Assembly (NCBI RefSeq): GCF_013204885.1
Contig: NZ_JABMKX010000015.1
Span: forward strand, 1 to 64,000
Reading direction: 5' to 3'
From: Paenibacillus tritici
GTDB taxonomy: Bacteria; Bacillota; Bacilli; Paenibacillales; Paenibacillaceae
Length of the DNA: 64,000 nucleotides
Shown: positions 42,874 to 52,559 of the stretch, piece by piece
How positions within the stretch are numbered: position 1 is the stretch's first letter
Layout of the letters: each line of letters opens with the position of its first letter
Position numbers and translations under genes: made by a program
Notes under the pieces: generated by a model
Databases searched by the model: none
Told to the model about the DNA's origin: nothing
The model's input: only the letters and a program-made list of their open reading frames with translations

Positions 42874-44016
42874 CTACAGAGTGATCGCTTTTCTTGATTT
42901 GAAATCAACCTCAGGATAGTACATATCGGCTACGAGCAGGTTAGGTCCGCAGCAGCCGGCGGCATCGCAGTGACAGTTCACCTTCTGATTGAGTGGATGC
43001 TTAGTCTGCCACTCGGTGAAAATGTCATCCAGCCTGGAGCTGCTGATATTGCCAAATGCTGAAATGTCCGCGAAGTCCGTTACAAAGACATCGCCTGTAA
43101 ACAGATTCACATTCACCCGGTTTCTTCCGTCCGGGTCATTGCGCAGCGTCACATTCTTCTCGCTGCGCAATCTGCGCAGCAGCTGCTGGTCTTCCTCCAG
43201 GAAGCTGCAGGCGAAGAACGGCAGGGTGCCGAACAGCATCCACATCTCCGGGTCACGCGCATCCAGCAGAGAATGAATGGCCGCATTCATCTCCTTGAGG
43301 GACAATACAGGCAGCTTCGAGGCGAAGCTGGAAGCATACATCGGATGTACCTCATGCCTTCTTGCACCCATCTCTCCAATCAGCTTGTGAATCTCGGGGA
43401 GCTTGGTATGGGTACGGTAATTAATCATCGACTCCGCAGAGATCAGCATCCCGTCACTGCTGAGCCGGCGCGAATTCTCCAGCATCGTGTCGTACAGCCG
43501 GTAGGCGGCTTCCTTCGAGACCGGATGCCCGCTGTTCGCGAAGCCCACCTCATGGAAGTCATCCCCGTTCACATAATTGAAAGAGATATGCATGACATCC
43601 AGATAAGGAAGCAGCTGCTCATAACGGGAATACGGCATGGTCAGATTGGAATTGATCTGTGAACGGATGCCCCGCTCCCTGGCATATTTCAGCAGCGGTA
43701 CGATGGTATTCTCCACTGTTCCGGCGCGGAACATCGGCTCTCCGCCTGTAATGCTGATGGTCTGCAGATGCTCTACCTCCTCCAGACGGTTCAGCATATG
43801 GGTCAGAGGCAGCAGCTCCCCCTCTTTCATAGTAAGGCTGTCACCGACAGCGCAGTGCTCACAGCGCATGTTGCACAGATTCGTGACCGTCATCTCTACA
43901 CTGGTCAGTACATGCTGTCCGTACCGGCGGAGTGAAGTAATCGGATCCCATGGATCGTATTCCGGCGATAACTCTTTTACAGGTACTACAGATGATGATG
44001 GCTCTAATATACTCAT
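42874..44016 (-). CDS. yfkAB: Radical SAM/CxCxxxxC protein YfkAB
   Basis: 380 aa. The SAM-cluster cysteines are in TNLCNMRCEHC (CxxxCxxC), with ISITGGEPMF as the SAM-binding GGE. The C-terminal NCHCDAAGCCGPNLLV has the family CxCxxxxC signature, likely a second metal site. In B. subtilis the gene is split as yfkA/yfkB; here it is intact. Reaction unknown. Confidence 0.92.
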   Translation of the reverse strand: MSILEPSSSVVPVKELSPEYDPWDPITSLRRYGQHVLTSVEMTVTNLCNMRCEHCAVGDSLTMKEGELLPLTHMLNRLEEVEHLQTISITGGEPMFRAGTVENTIVPLLKYARERGIRSQINSNLTMPYSRYEQLLPYLDVMHISFNYVNGDDFHEVGFANSGHPVSKEAAYRLYDTMLENSRRLSSDGMLISAESMINYRTHTKLPEIHKLIGEMGARRHEVHPMYASSFASKLPVLSLKEMNAAIHSLLDARDPEMWMLFGTLPFFACSFLEEDQQLLRRLRSEKNVTLRNDPDGRNRVNVNLFTGDVFVTDFADISAFGNISSSRLDDIFTEWQTKHPLNQKVNCHCDAAGCCGPNLLVADMYYPEVDFKSRKAITL

Positions 44017-44174
44017 TTCTTAATGCTCCTTTAATGCTTATTCCTTATTATTAACCCAAATCTAATGAAAAAGAACGATAACTTATGCTATATCATACCA
44101 CGACTAATAAAAAACTGCGCATCCGGCCCTCTTCTCACGCGAAGCCTATATACATTCTTATCTTTTCAAAAAAA

Positions 44175-44235
44175 CAGCCAGGCAGAGAATACAGCTCCGC
44201 AGTTTCTGCAGGATGCCTATATTCTCTCCTCGCTG
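44175..44235 (-). terminator. Terminator of HD-GYP gene 1
   Basis: CAGCCAGGCAGAGAATA pairs with TATTCTCTCCTCGCTG (small bulges), followed on the minus strand by a run of seven T; it starts ~10 bp past the stop. Confidence 0.75.
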
Positions 44236-44245
44236 CCCAGAACAC

Positions 44246-45352
44246 CTATCCGGTACTTTTCACTACAGGCTCTCCGCCGTCCGTCACATCAACAATGACT
44301 ACAGAGAGGGCTTTGCTGAGATCACGCTCATAGGGGGTAACCGTTTCGCCTTCCGGTCCGTTCAGCACCCGGACAACGGGTCTATGCGGCGTGCTTGGAT
44401 CAATCTTGACCACAACACCGCTCTCGCCGGAGCTGAGCTTCACGGTAAGGCCCAGCGGGTAGATGGCCACCCGGTCTCTGAACAGCTCCAGCTGCTTCTG
44501 CTCATACAGTGTTCCGGAGCCTACATACAGCGCTTCTACTGCCTGATGGGGCAGCATGGCTTTTTTGTATATCCGGTTGGAGGTCATCGCATCATAGGAA
44601 TCTGCGACCCCCAGCCACTTCGCATATTCATGGATCTGCGGGCCGGTCAGTCCGCGCGGGTAGCCGGAGCCGTCAATCCTTTCATGATGCTGCAGGGCAC
44701 AGTGGGCCGCCAGCAGCGGAATATTCGGCTCCTCCTTGAGAATCCGGTATCCGATCTCGGTATGTGCCTGCATGTGGCGGAATTCCTCCTCGCTCAGCAT
44801 GCCGGGCTTTTGTACAATTTTGACAGGAATCTGCGTCTTGCCGATATCATGCAGCAGCGCACCGAGTCCGATGACCCGAAGCTCTTCTTTGCTGTAGCCG
44901 TGGGCAATGCCAAGCACCAGAGTATACAGGCATACGTTCAGGGAATGGACATACAGGTAGTTGTCCGCCGTATGCATGTCAAGCAGCATGATCATCGGGT
45001 CCTCCTGCAGGGACATGTCGTCGAGGATGGAATCCATCACCTTGGAGAATTTCTTGTCGAGATGATAGAAGCCCTTGGTAATTCCAGAAGCGCCGGACAT
45101 TTGCTGGAACTGGTTCCTGATGACCTTCAGCGCCTGGTTGCGCGTCTCATCCTGCAGCATTCCGGGAATCACAATATCCTCTGTGAGCGAATCTTCAATG
45201 TAGATATAGCCGATATCAATTTTGGCGAGCCGCCTGATCAAGGCATCGGTAAGCTCCACTCCGTCCGCAAGCAGAACCAGCCCTTCATCATTATATATTT
45301 TTTTACCCAGCTTCATTCCCGCCTGAAGCCGATTCATGGATACTAGACGCAC
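44246..45352 (-). CDS. HD-GYP domain phosphodiesterase (intact motifs)
   Basis: 368 aa. The central HD-GYP domain has the first His in YVHSLNVCLYT, the HD pair in LGALLHDIGKTQIP, and HHERIDGSGYPRGL with the GYP motif. These are the residues needed for c-di-GMP hydrolysis. N-terminal ~120 and C-terminal ~70 residues are of unknown function. The GTG start has AGGAG nine bases upstream. A paralogue lies at 48382-49422. Confidence 0.93.
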   Translation of the reverse strand: MRLVSMNRLQAGMKLGKKIYNDEGLVLLADGVELTDALIRRLAKIDIGYIYIEDSLTEDIVIPGMLQDETRNQALKVIRNQFQQMSGASGITKGFYHLDKKFSKVMDSILDDMSLQEDPMIMLLDMHTADNYLYVHSLNVCLYTLVLGIAHGYSKEELRVIGLGALLHDIGKTQIPVKIVQKPGMLSEEEFRHMQAHTEIGYRILKEEPNIPLLAAHCALQHHERIDGSGYPRGLTGPQIHEYAKWLGVADSYDAMTSNRIYKKAMLPHQAVEALYVGSGTLYEQKQLELFRDRVAIYPLGLTVKLSSGESGVVVKIDPSTPHRPVVRVLNGPEGETVTPYERDLSKALSVVIVDVTDGGEPVVKSTG

Positions 45353-45500
45353 CTTGGCTCACTCCTGCCTTTAACGGTAAAATTGCTACTCTGTTGTGGA
45401 ATCCCTGGGTCAGACACGATGCCTATACCGTTACCATGATGAGCGACCGGGCAAGCATATGTAGACGCTGCGCGTTCCTCCCGGTGATGCCAAGCTGAGA

Positions 45501-46328
45501 TCAACGCATAATAAACAGCCAGAAGACGGCTGCAAGGATGAACCGGTAGATGGCGAAATGCGTCGGTCTGATCTTCTGGATCATTCTCATGAACAGAACC
45601 ACCACCACATAAGCCACGATGAAGGAAATAATGAAGCCGATGACAAAATACCCGATCGTCTCATTCGTGAAATTACGGTAGGAATCCAGCAGCTCATACC
45701 CCGAGGCCGCGCACATAATGGGAATCGCTATAAGGAAGGAGAAGTCCGCCGAAGCCTTGTAGCTTACCCCGCTCAGCATCCCCCCGGATATCGTCGAGCC
45801 GGAACGGGAGAACCCGGGCCAGAGTACCGAAATAATCTGATAGAGTCCGATTGCCAGCGCCTGCCCGTAGGACAGATCGTCCAAATCATGCGCCGTCACC
45901 CGGATCTTGCGTTTGTTCACCCACTCCGCAACAATCATCAGAACCCCGCCGGCCACCAGCGCCCAGAGCACCGTAGATGCGCCGAAGAGACCTTTGATGA
46001 AATCACGGGCGAAAAAAGCTACAGCGAGTGCAGGAACGATACCCAGCAGGACATGGATCAGGTTCAGGCGTGATGCCGGCATGACTCCGCCTCTGTCTCT
46101 GCGGCTGCGGCCGATGCCGAGCAGGTTCAGAATCCGCTGGCGGTAGACAATCGCAATGGCCAGAATCGCCCCCAGCTGGATCACGATCTCATACGTCTTC
46201 ATGATAGCATCCTGCTCGTTGAAGCCCAGAAGCTTAGTGGTCAGAATCATATGACCCGTGGATGAAACCGGAATGAATTCGGTAATCCCTTCTACAATAG
46301 CGAGAATAATTGCTGTAATTGTATCCAT
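45501..46328 (-). CDS. uppP: Undecaprenyl-diphosphate phosphatase UppP (BacA)
   Basis: 275 aa with about eight membrane helices. Signatures are AIVEGITEFIPVSSTGHMIL, with the catalytic Glu/Ser/His residues, and WPGFSRSGSTISGG. It recycles the lipid carrier for cell-wall synthesis and confers bacitracin tolerance. AGGAGG precedes the ATG. Confidence 0.97.
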   Translation of the reverse strand: MDTITAIILAIVEGITEFIPVSSTGHMILTTKLLGFNEQDAIMKTYEIVIQLGAILAIAIVYRQRILNLLGIGRSRRDRGGVMPASRLNLIHVLLGIVPALAVAFFARDFIKGLFGASTVLWALVAGGVLMIVAEWVNKRKIRVTAHDLDDLSYGQALAIGLYQIISVLWPGFSRSGSTISGGMLSGVSYKASADFSFLIAIPIMCAASGYELLDSYRNFTNETIGYFVIGFIISFIVAYVVVVLFMRMIQKIRPTHFAIYRFILAAVFWLFIMR

Positions 46329-46404
46329 ATTACTCCTCCTGATCTAGTCAATGAAACCTGGCATAGCGATAATTACTAATGTTCATACAATGTTGTAGGT
46401 ATGA

Positions 46405-47844
46405 TCAGGTGGATCGTAGCTTCCAGCGGACCGCTTCAGACTCCTCCAGACTCCCCGGCCGCTGAAGCTCCATCCGCAGCAGATCACGCAGGAAATGAGG
46501 CAATAAATATACCGCCTCCCGGCCATTAGCTATACTCTCATAGCCCGTACGGAAAGTAAACATATCCAGCGTGCCGACGCTATACACCCTTGTGTCCTCC
46601 AGCCTCTCTCCGCCGGCAAAAACGGCAATATGGTTATCATAAGGCATGACCCTTGGATCGTACAAGATTTTTAATCCGTCAACGGCCAGGGTGCCCAGCA
46701 CCTCTCCCCGGAAACCATAGCCGTAGATGACCTTATTACGGTACTCCGCCATGAGACTCTGCTCCAGCGCCGTGCGGATATCCTTGCCTGTAAGCTGAAC
46801 AATACAGGGATTAATCGGAGAAGGGCATAACGCATGCAGCATGCCTGCCGTAATATTGCCCTCCGGCAGCGGTCCGAGCAGCTGGCCGGAATTGACAAGC
46901 GAGATCGGGCTGCCCGTGAACCGGCGGACTGCCTGTGCGAGCAGGTTGCCGAAGGGAGACTCTCCCTGGAGGTCCAGGGGAAGCATCCGGTCACTGATAG
47001 CAACGGTCTCCTGCAGTGCCTCACGGCCGCGCTGCAGATGGATAGCCGCTGCCGGAGCGATCCTCTCCTCAGGCTGTGCCGGATCGACTGCGGCACAGCC
47101 TCCTTCTGCCAGCCGGAACGATTCTCCCGGCTGTTCCCGCTCAAATACCAGCCGGCCGACGTACCGGCCGAATTTGCCGGCGCCGCATACGGCTGTGCCG
47201 TTAATCATAAGCGGCTGCTCCAGCAGATGGTGGGTGTGTGCACCCAGAATAGCATGCACACCTTCCAGGTTCTCTGCCAGCTTCTGGTCTGCGGGAAGCC
47301 CCAGATGGGACAGAATAATCAGGATATCCACCTGCGGTGACAGGAGCTGGCACTGCTCACGCAGCGCGGCTTCCGGGTCCAGCACATCCCAGCCCAGCAG
47401 GGAATAGAAGGAGGTGAACGCCGCTGTCGCTCCTGTCAGGCCAATCCTGATGCCGTCCTTCTCCAGGATGGCGTGGCGCTGCATCCAGTGCGGGGGCTCT
47501 CCCGTGGCCGACTCCAGGAAATTGCAGCATACCACAGGACACTGGATGCCTGTATACAGGGCTGAGAGCATCTCCCGGGAGAAGGTGAGGCCCTCGTTGT
47601 TGCCGATGGTTACCGCATCATATCCGGTCAGATTAATAATATCAATGTTTGCCTGTCCCATTGTGCCTTCTGTCTCTACGGCAGCACGGTCCATATGGTC
47701 GCCGATATCAAGCAGCAGCACAGGCTCCTCTCCTGCGGCAGCCTTCATGGCGTTGATCTCAGCCGCGACAGGGCTCATCATTTCGAAGTGGCTATGTATA
47801 TCATTGGTATGAATAATCGTTAATCTTTGCGGCCCAGGCTTCAT
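46405..47844 (-). CDS. 5'-nucleotidase/metallophosphoesterase (YunD-like)
   Basis: About 479 aa. The N-terminal metallophosphatase core has IIHTNDIHSHFE, LLLDIGDHMD, IGNNEGL, LSHLG and GAHTHHLL. The C-terminal 5'-nucleotidase domain has SPFGNLLAQAVRRFTG and VYSVGTLDMFTFRTGY. No signal peptide is seen after the ATG at 47844 (preceded by GGAGGGG), so it is cytosolic as for B. subtilis YunD. Divergent from the MoaD-like gene. Confidence 0.92.
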   Translation of the reverse strand: MKPGPQRLTIIHTNDIHSHFEMMSPVAAEINAMKAAAGEEPVLLLDIGDHMDRAAVETEGTMGQANIDIINLTGYDAVTIGNNEGLTFSREMLSALYTGIQCPVVCCNFLESATGEPPHWMQRHAILEKDGIRIGLTGATAAFTSFYSLLGWDVLDPEAALREQCQLLSPQVDILIILSHLGLPADQKLAENLEGVHAILGAHTHHLLEQPLMINGTAVCGAGKFGRYVGRLVFEREQPGESFRLAEGGCAAVDPAQPEERIAPAAAIHLQRGREALQETVAISDRMLPLDLQGESPFGNLLAQAVRRFTGSPISLVNSGQLLGPLPEGNITAGMLHALCPSPINPCIVQLTGKDIRTALEQSLMAEYRNKVIYGYGFRGEVLGTLAVDGLKILYDPRVMPYDNHIAVFAGGERLEDTRVYSVGTLDMFTFRTGYESIANGREAVYLLPHFLRDLLRMELQRPGSLEESEAVRWKLRST

Positions 47845-47996
47845 AATCTGGCTCCCCTCCCACTTGTACAGCCGTTTATAGTGTAAGCGGCAGGCTTGTG
47901 TTTCTTCTAGAGTTAGCATAACATTTTCAGGCTCATTATGGTATATTGTAATCATTATAAGCTGTCCGGACCTACGTCCTGAAAGGGTGAAAAATC

Positions 47997-48245
47997 ATGC
48001 ACATCTCCATTCGGCTGTTCGCCGGCCTGGCCGAAGTCATCGGCTCCTCCACTCTGATCTTCCATGCCCATGAGTCCCCTGTGACAGCCGGCAGGCTCAA
48101 GGAGCTCCTCTCGGCCTCCTATCCTGATGCAGCGCCACAGATCGGAGTCTCCCTGATCGCTGTTAACCATGAATACGCGCCTGATGACATGGATATTACT
48201 GAAGGCTCAGAAGTGGCGTTGATCCCGCCTGTATCCGGCGGTTAA
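47997..48245 (+). CDS. MoaD/ThiS-family sulfur-carrier protein
   Basis: 82 aa, a beta-grasp fold opening MHISIRLFAGLAEVIG and ending VALIPPVSGG. The terminal Gly-Gly is the site of thiocarboxylation. PPVSGG is typical of MoaD, the small subunit of molybdopterin synthase. No moaE, moeB or other cofactor gene lies in the window. AAAGGGTG precedes the ATG. Confidence 0.9.
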   Translation: MHISIRLFAGLAEVIGSSTLIFHAHESPVTAGRLKELLSASYPDAAPQIGVSLIAVNHEYAPDDMDITEGSEVALIPPVSGG

Positions 48246-48381
48246 CCCGGCCTGCCCATCCCCCCGCTAATCTGCGCAGTTGCACAAGCCGCAAGTCATA
48301 ATTCAGTACTCTTACACCATTGAATATTACATAATTTGTTGCTATGCTCAAAAAAATTGCTTTAGTAAGGTGGCCTATTCA

Positions 48382-49422
48382 TTGAGAGTACACGTGATGG
48401 ACCTTAAACCGGGTGATCATCTGCGGATGGATACCTTCAGCTCACGCGGGCTTCATGTATTACCTAAGGGATCACGGCTGCACATGGAGGAAATCGCCAA
48501 GCTCATCCAGCATGGTGTTGATTATGTAGATATCGAGTCCGTGCAGGAAGAGCCTGCCCCTTCCAGCCGGACCTCAATCATTCAGGCTGCAACCGGCAGC
48601 TTCGATATCATGATTGACGGTTTCGAGTCTCTATATATGGAAGCGCTCAGCAAAGGCAGCTTCAATCAGTCCGTGGTGGACGATATTCTTCAGCCGACAT
48701 TATCCACGCTAGACAAACACAAGGATGTAGTGTCACTCCTTCTGCTGCTGGACCGGGAAGATAACTACACCTATAACCATTCCCTTCAGGTAGGCATGCT
48801 CTCGTATTACCTCGCCACATGGCTTGGCTATTCCAAGACAGAATGCTACGAGATCGGCCGTGCGGGATACTTGATTGATATCGGCAAATGCCGCATCTCC
48901 CCCGCTATCCTGAACAAGCCTGGCAAATTGACACCTGCAGAATACGATGAGATCAAATTACATACGGTATACGGATACGAGATCATTCAGAATTCCATGA
49001 ACGACCCCTTTACAGCCTTGGTTGCCTTACAGCATCATGAACGGGAAGACGGCTCCGGATATCCCCGGCAGCTGACCAAGACAGATATTCACCCTTACGC
49101 CCAGATTGCAGCCGTTGCTGATATTTACAGCGCGATGACGACTCACCGGGTCTATCAGTCCAAGCAGGAGCTGATCTCCGTCCTGCGCGAGATCAACTCA
49201 CTCAGCTTCGGCAAGCTGAACGGCAAACTGGTCCAGGCCTTCATTAATCATCTGATGCCCAACTTCATCGGCAAACGCGTCCTGCTGAGCACCGGAGATA
49301 TGGGAGTCATCATTATGAACAACCCGCTGGATGTCTTTCGTCCGCTCGTACAGAGCGAAGGCAAATTCCTTGACCTGTCACGCGAACGAACCATTGCCGT
49401 CGTGGAGATCTATATGGAATAA
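48382..49422 (+). CDS. HD-GYP-like protein with altered HD motif
   Basis: About 346 aa from a TTG start (AAGGTGG eight bases upstream; LRVHVMDLKPG parallels the start of the paralogue at 44246-45352). The domain keeps the first His (NHSLQVG, residue 133) and HHEREDGSGYP, but the HD dyad reads LIDIGK: residue 165 is Ile (codon at 48874) where catalytic members have His. Metal binding and c-di-GMP hydrolysis are probably weakened or lost, so it may bind the nucleotide or act as a regulator. The long frame to 48280 has no ribosome site. Confidence 0.9.
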   Translation: MRVHVMDLKPGDHLRMDTFSSRGLHVLPKGSRLHMEEIAKLIQHGVDYVDIESVQEEPAPSSRTSIIQAATGSFDIMIDGFESLYMEALSKGSFNQSVVDDILQPTLSTLDKHKDVVSLLLLLDREDNYTYNHSLQVGMLSYYLATWLGYSKTECYEIGRAGYLIDIGKCRISPAILNKPGKLTPAEYDEIKLHTVYGYEIIQNSMNDPFTALVALQHHEREDGSGYPRQLTKTDIHPYAQIAAVADIYSAMTTHRVYQSKQELISVLREINSLSFGKLNGKLVQAFINHLMPNFIGKRVLLSTGDMGVIIMNNPLDVFRPLVQSEGKFLDLSRERTIAVVEIYME

Positions 49423-49449
49423 CCCGGCAAGACTTCTCTGCCCAGACAA

Positions 49450-49498
49450 AAGGGCTGTCCCGCTGAGCCAGCAATTGGCCAAGCTGAGGACAGCCCTT
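49450..49498. terminator. Terminator between convergent genes
   Basis: AAGGGCTGTCC (49450-49460) pairs with GGACAGCCCTT (49488-49498), with inner AGC/GCT pairing; serves the HD-GYP-like gene and bglP. Confidence 0.85.
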
Positions 49499-49528
49499 AT
49501 TGGTGTGGAATATTACCTGCGTCAATGA

Positions 49529-51391
49529 TTACCGGATTAATGTCAGCAGAAGCTCGCCGTTTGTTACATCTGTTCCTGTACTCTTAAGCACATCAAGGTA
49601 TTGTGCCGAGTTAGTTACAATGACCGGAGTTGCGGTTACAAATCCGGCTGCACGGATGGCTTCCAGATCAAATTCAAGCAAGAGCTGGCCCTTTTCCACC
49701 TTATCGCCTTCCGTTACTTTTTTGTTGAAATGCTGACCTTTGAGCTTCACGGTATTAACGCCGACATGAATCAGCAGCTCAGCTCCGCTGTCCGAGGTGA
49801 TGCCAATGGCATGTCCTGTAGGGAATACAGTGGTCACTGTTCCGTTCACAGGAGAGGTCAGCTTGCCGGAAGACGGCTCAATGACAATCCCTTTGCCCAT
49901 GGCGCCGGAAGCAAAAGCTTCGTCAGGCAGGCTCTCCAGCGGCTGCAGCACTCCAGCCAGCGGGCTTACCACGATTTCTTTATCAATCAGCGTTGGGGTC
50001 GTGGTACCGGTAACTCCACCCTGGTTAACAGAAGCCGCCGGAGCTGCCTCAGGGTCATTGTATCCAAGAACTAATACCAGTACAGCAGACAGTACGAATG
50101 CTACAAGTATACCAATGACTACCCAGATGAATCCGGTGCCGAAATACGTCGGCAAAGCCAGCAGACCCGGCAGGGAGAAGGACAATGCTCTTGCGCCGCC
50201 TGTGGCAATAATCGCACCGCCGATCGCGCCGGAGATACAGGCGTAGATGAACGGCTTTTTGAGCTTCAGGGTCACCCCGTAAATCGTCGGTTCCGTAATG
50301 CCGAAGACCGCCGACAGTGTGGAGGAACCAGCAAGCGCCTTAAGCTGCGGGTTCTTCGATTTCAGGAATACGCCGAAGACTGCCCCGGCCTGCGACAGTA
50401 CTGCCGCGCTGAGAATAGGCAGCATTGTATCCTGTCCCAGGGTAGCAATATTACTGAGCATGATCGGCACGAAGCCCCAGTGTACACCAAAGATAACGAA
50501 TACCTGCCAGAACGCCCCGGCAATGGCTCCGGCCACAAGCGGACTGAGATTGTAGAGCCAGGTATAACCGGAAGCGAGTCCGTCACTGATCAGTGAACCT
50601 ACAGGTCCGAAGGCCAGGAAGGTAAGCGGAATAACAATGAGCAGTGCGAACATGGGAACCAGAATGTTCCGGACCGACTCATGAATGAAGGAACGGAACC
50701 ATTTTTCCACATAGGATTGTACCCATACCGCTAGAATAATCGGGATTACACTGGAGGAATAGTTGATGAGTATTATCTTGATCCCCAGGAAGTGCAGCGG
50801 GTCTGGTGAGCCTACCGCCGCAACGACTGCGGGGTAGATCAAAGCTCCGGCGATGGCAATGGACACGAATTGATTCGCCTTGAATTTACGCGCTGCTGTA
50901 ACCGCCAGGAATACAGGCAGGAAGTAGAACACGCTGTCAGCCGCCGCATTGAGAATCAGGTAAGTACCACTGGTGGCGCTGATCCATTCAAGGGAGAGAA
51001 TCAGGGCCAGCAAGCCCTTAAGAATCCCTGCCCCGGCCAGTGCTCCGAGAATCGGCGAGAAAATGCTAGAGATAATATCTACCGCTTTGCCTAGCACGCC
51101 GGTACTTTCCGAGCTCTCGTCACCACCGTTCTTCTCGGCATCCTGAAGCGAGGTTTCCTTCATAATCTGTTCAAACACCTGGCTGACATTATTGCCGATG
51201 ACGACCTGGAACTGTCCGCTGTTTTCGACTACTGTAATGACGCCCGGCGTTTTCTCCAATGCTGCTTTATTGGCTTTGCTGTTATCCTTCAGCTTGAATC
51301 TTAAGCGTGTGGCACAATGGAAGACGGAATTCACATTCCCTTCTCCGCCAACGAGTGTAATGATTTGTTTGGATAAGTCTTTGTTACTCAT
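49529..51391 (-). CDS. bglP: Beta-glucoside PTS transporter EIIBCA
   Basis: 620 aa, three domains in BCA order. EIIB has Cys26 in HCATRLRF; EIIC spans ~100-460 with about ten membrane helices; EIIA (C-terminal ~150) has GHAIGI and the phosphorylated His in LLIHVGVNTVKLKG. It imports and phosphorylates beta-glucosides such as salicin or arbutin. AAAAGGAG precedes the ATG. A RAT/terminator pair upstream puts it under LicT control. No phospho-beta-glucosidase gene follows. Confidence 0.95.
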   Translation of the reverse strand: MSNKDLSKQIITLVGGEGNVNSVFHCATRLRFKLKDNSKANKAALEKTPGVITVVENSGQFQVVIGNNVSQVFEQIMKETSLQDAEKNGGDESSESTGVLGKAVDIISSIFSPILGALAGAGILKGLLALILSLEWISATSGTYLILNAAADSVFYFLPVFLAVTAARKFKANQFVSIAIAGALIYPAVVAAVGSPDPLHFLGIKIILINYSSSVIPIILAVWVQSYVEKWFRSFIHESVRNILVPMFALLIVIPLTFLAFGPVGSLISDGLASGYTWLYNLSPLVAGAIAGAFWQVFVIFGVHWGFVPIMLSNIATLGQDTMLPILSAAVLSQAGAVFGVFLKSKNPQLKALAGSSTLSAVFGITEPTIYGVTLKLKKPFIYACISGAIGGAIIATGGARALSFSLPGLLALPTYFGTGFIWVVIGILVAFVLSAVLVLVLGYNDPEAAPAASVNQGGVTGTTTPTLIDKEIVVSPLAGVLQPLESLPDEAFASGAMGKGIVIEPSSGKLTSPVNGTVTTVFPTGHAIGITSDSGAELLIHVGVNTVKLKGQHFNKKVTEGDKVEKGQLLLEFDLEAIRAAGFVTATPVIVTNSAQYLDVLKSTGTDVTNGELLLTLIR

Positions 51392-51485
51392 GTGAGTTTG
51401 CTCCTTTTGAGAATCTGTATTATAAGCATCGCTGCAGAGGCGATTTGTGCCAGCAATGTTCTATCTTTCCCCTCTGCAAACAAGA

Positions 51486-51549
51486 AAAACCTGAACTCAA
51501 GGCAAAAGAAGGCGTCCGAACACGCTTTTTTGCCATCAGTTCAGGTTTT
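51486..51549 (-). terminator. LicT-controlled terminator before bglP
   Basis: AAAACCTGAACT (51486-51497) pairs with AGTTCAGGTTTT (51538-51549), with inner GGCAAAA/TTTTTGCC pairing, followed by TTCTTG on the minus strand. Its 5' arm overlaps the RAT, so antiterminator binding blocks it. Confidence 0.88.
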
Positions 51550-51573
51550 GCCTGCATTACCAGTTACACCCTG
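51543..51573 (-). promoter_or_regulatory. RAT antiterminator RNA site before bglP
   Basis: Minus strand GGGTGTAACTGGTAATGCAG then GCAAAACCT, matching the LicT/SacY RAT consensus (GGATTGTNACTG..AAGCAGGCAAAACC). It overlaps the terminator by seven bases. Confidence 0.85.
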
Positions 51574-51620
51574 TCCGATGAAAATATGAAATTATAGAGG
51601 ATGGTTGTTGATGTTACGCG

Positions 51621-52466
51621 TTACTCCAGACTATTGCGGTCCGTTACACGCTGGATGTGAATGGTCAGATAGACGTATTCATCCTTGCTTAAGCTCTGTC
51701 CATGGGTCTTCTCCAGATATTCATTGATCTTGCCCACGCATTCAAAAGCCTTGACATAGGTCTGCCTCACCTGGTTATACAGAAACTCCTCACCGCTGTT
51801 GTTCGTCTCCTTCTTCAGAATCCGCATGGAAAAATACTGCAGATGGGTCAGAAACCGCGAGTAATTCAGCGAATTCTCATCCAGTACCACCTTATAATGA
51901 TAGGTAACGATGTTCAGAATATTCTGGACGATCTCCGTCATCTTGATGGTAGACCTTACCTCAGTGCCATCCATTCTGGCGTTGACCAGATGCAGGGCAA
52001 TGAACCCGGCTTCATCTTCACCAAGCGCAAGACCCGTAGTCTCCTCAATCATCTTCAACGCATCCAGCCCGATCCCGAATTCCTTTTTGTAAAAACGTTT
52101 GATTTCAAACAGCATCGCATTCTTCAGCAGAATTCCCTTCTCGAAACGCTGCAGCGCGAAATGAATGTGATCCGTCAGCGTCAGATAGAGATTATCGCTT
52201 AGCTCCGTGCGCAGCACTTCATTGGCATAGGATACAATCCCGCTCGCCAGCTCCAGATGAACCACCGGAATATCATTCAGCAGCTCGGTCAGCCGGGCTG
52301 TGAATTCATTCTCGTTCAGCAGAAAAATCTTGTCCACCTTGGCAGGATCAACATAATCACCCGCAACCTTATTGAAGGAAATTCCTCTGCCCATCACAAT
52401 AACTTCCTTGCCCTTCTGGTTCTTGGTCAGGAGCACATTATTGTTCAGCACCTTTTCGATAATCAT
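51621..52466 (-). CDS. licT: BglG-family antiterminator LicT
   Basis: About 281 aa. The CAT RNA-binding domain opens MIIEKVLNNNVLLTKNQKGKEVIVMGRG; PRD1 and PRD2 follow, with regulatory histidines in LTDHIHFALQR, IALHLVNAR and YLTIHIQRV. The start at 52466 is supported by AGGGGGTG and the family-typical N-terminus. PTS-dependent phosphorylation of the PRDs sets its activity. It has its own RAT/terminator upstream, so it is autoregulated. Confidence 0.95.
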   Translation of the reverse strand: MIIEKVLNNNVLLTKNQKGKEVIVMGRGISFNKVAGDYVDPAKVDKIFLLNENEFTARLTELLNDIPVVHLELASGIVSYANEVLRTELSDNLYLTLTDHIHFALQRFEKGILLKNAMLFEIKRFYKKEFGIGLDALKMIEETTGLALGEDEAGFIALHLVNARMDGTEVRSTIKMTEIVQNILNIVTYHYKVVLDENSLNYSRFLTHLQYFSMRILKKETNNSGEEFLYNQVRQTYVKAFECVGKINEYLEKTHGQSLSKDEYVYLTIHIQRVTDRNSLE

Positions 52467-52505
52467 CTCTATTTCACCCCCTGACGCATAGTTTGTACAA
52501 AAAAA

Positions 52506-52559
52506 GCCTAAGTTGATCCCAATATCATTCATAAAAATGATACTCGAATCAGCTTAGGC
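52506..52559 (-). terminator. LicT-controlled terminator before licT
   Basis: GCCTAAG-TTGAT (52506-52517) pairs with ATCA-GCTTAGGC (52548-52559), followed by TTTTTTTG on the minus strand. Confidence 0.88.

Noticed and set aside
48280..48381. N-terminal extension of the second HD-GYP protein
   Set aside because: Unrelated to the family, no ribosome site at 48280, while the TTG at 48382 has a good one and matches the paralogue's start.
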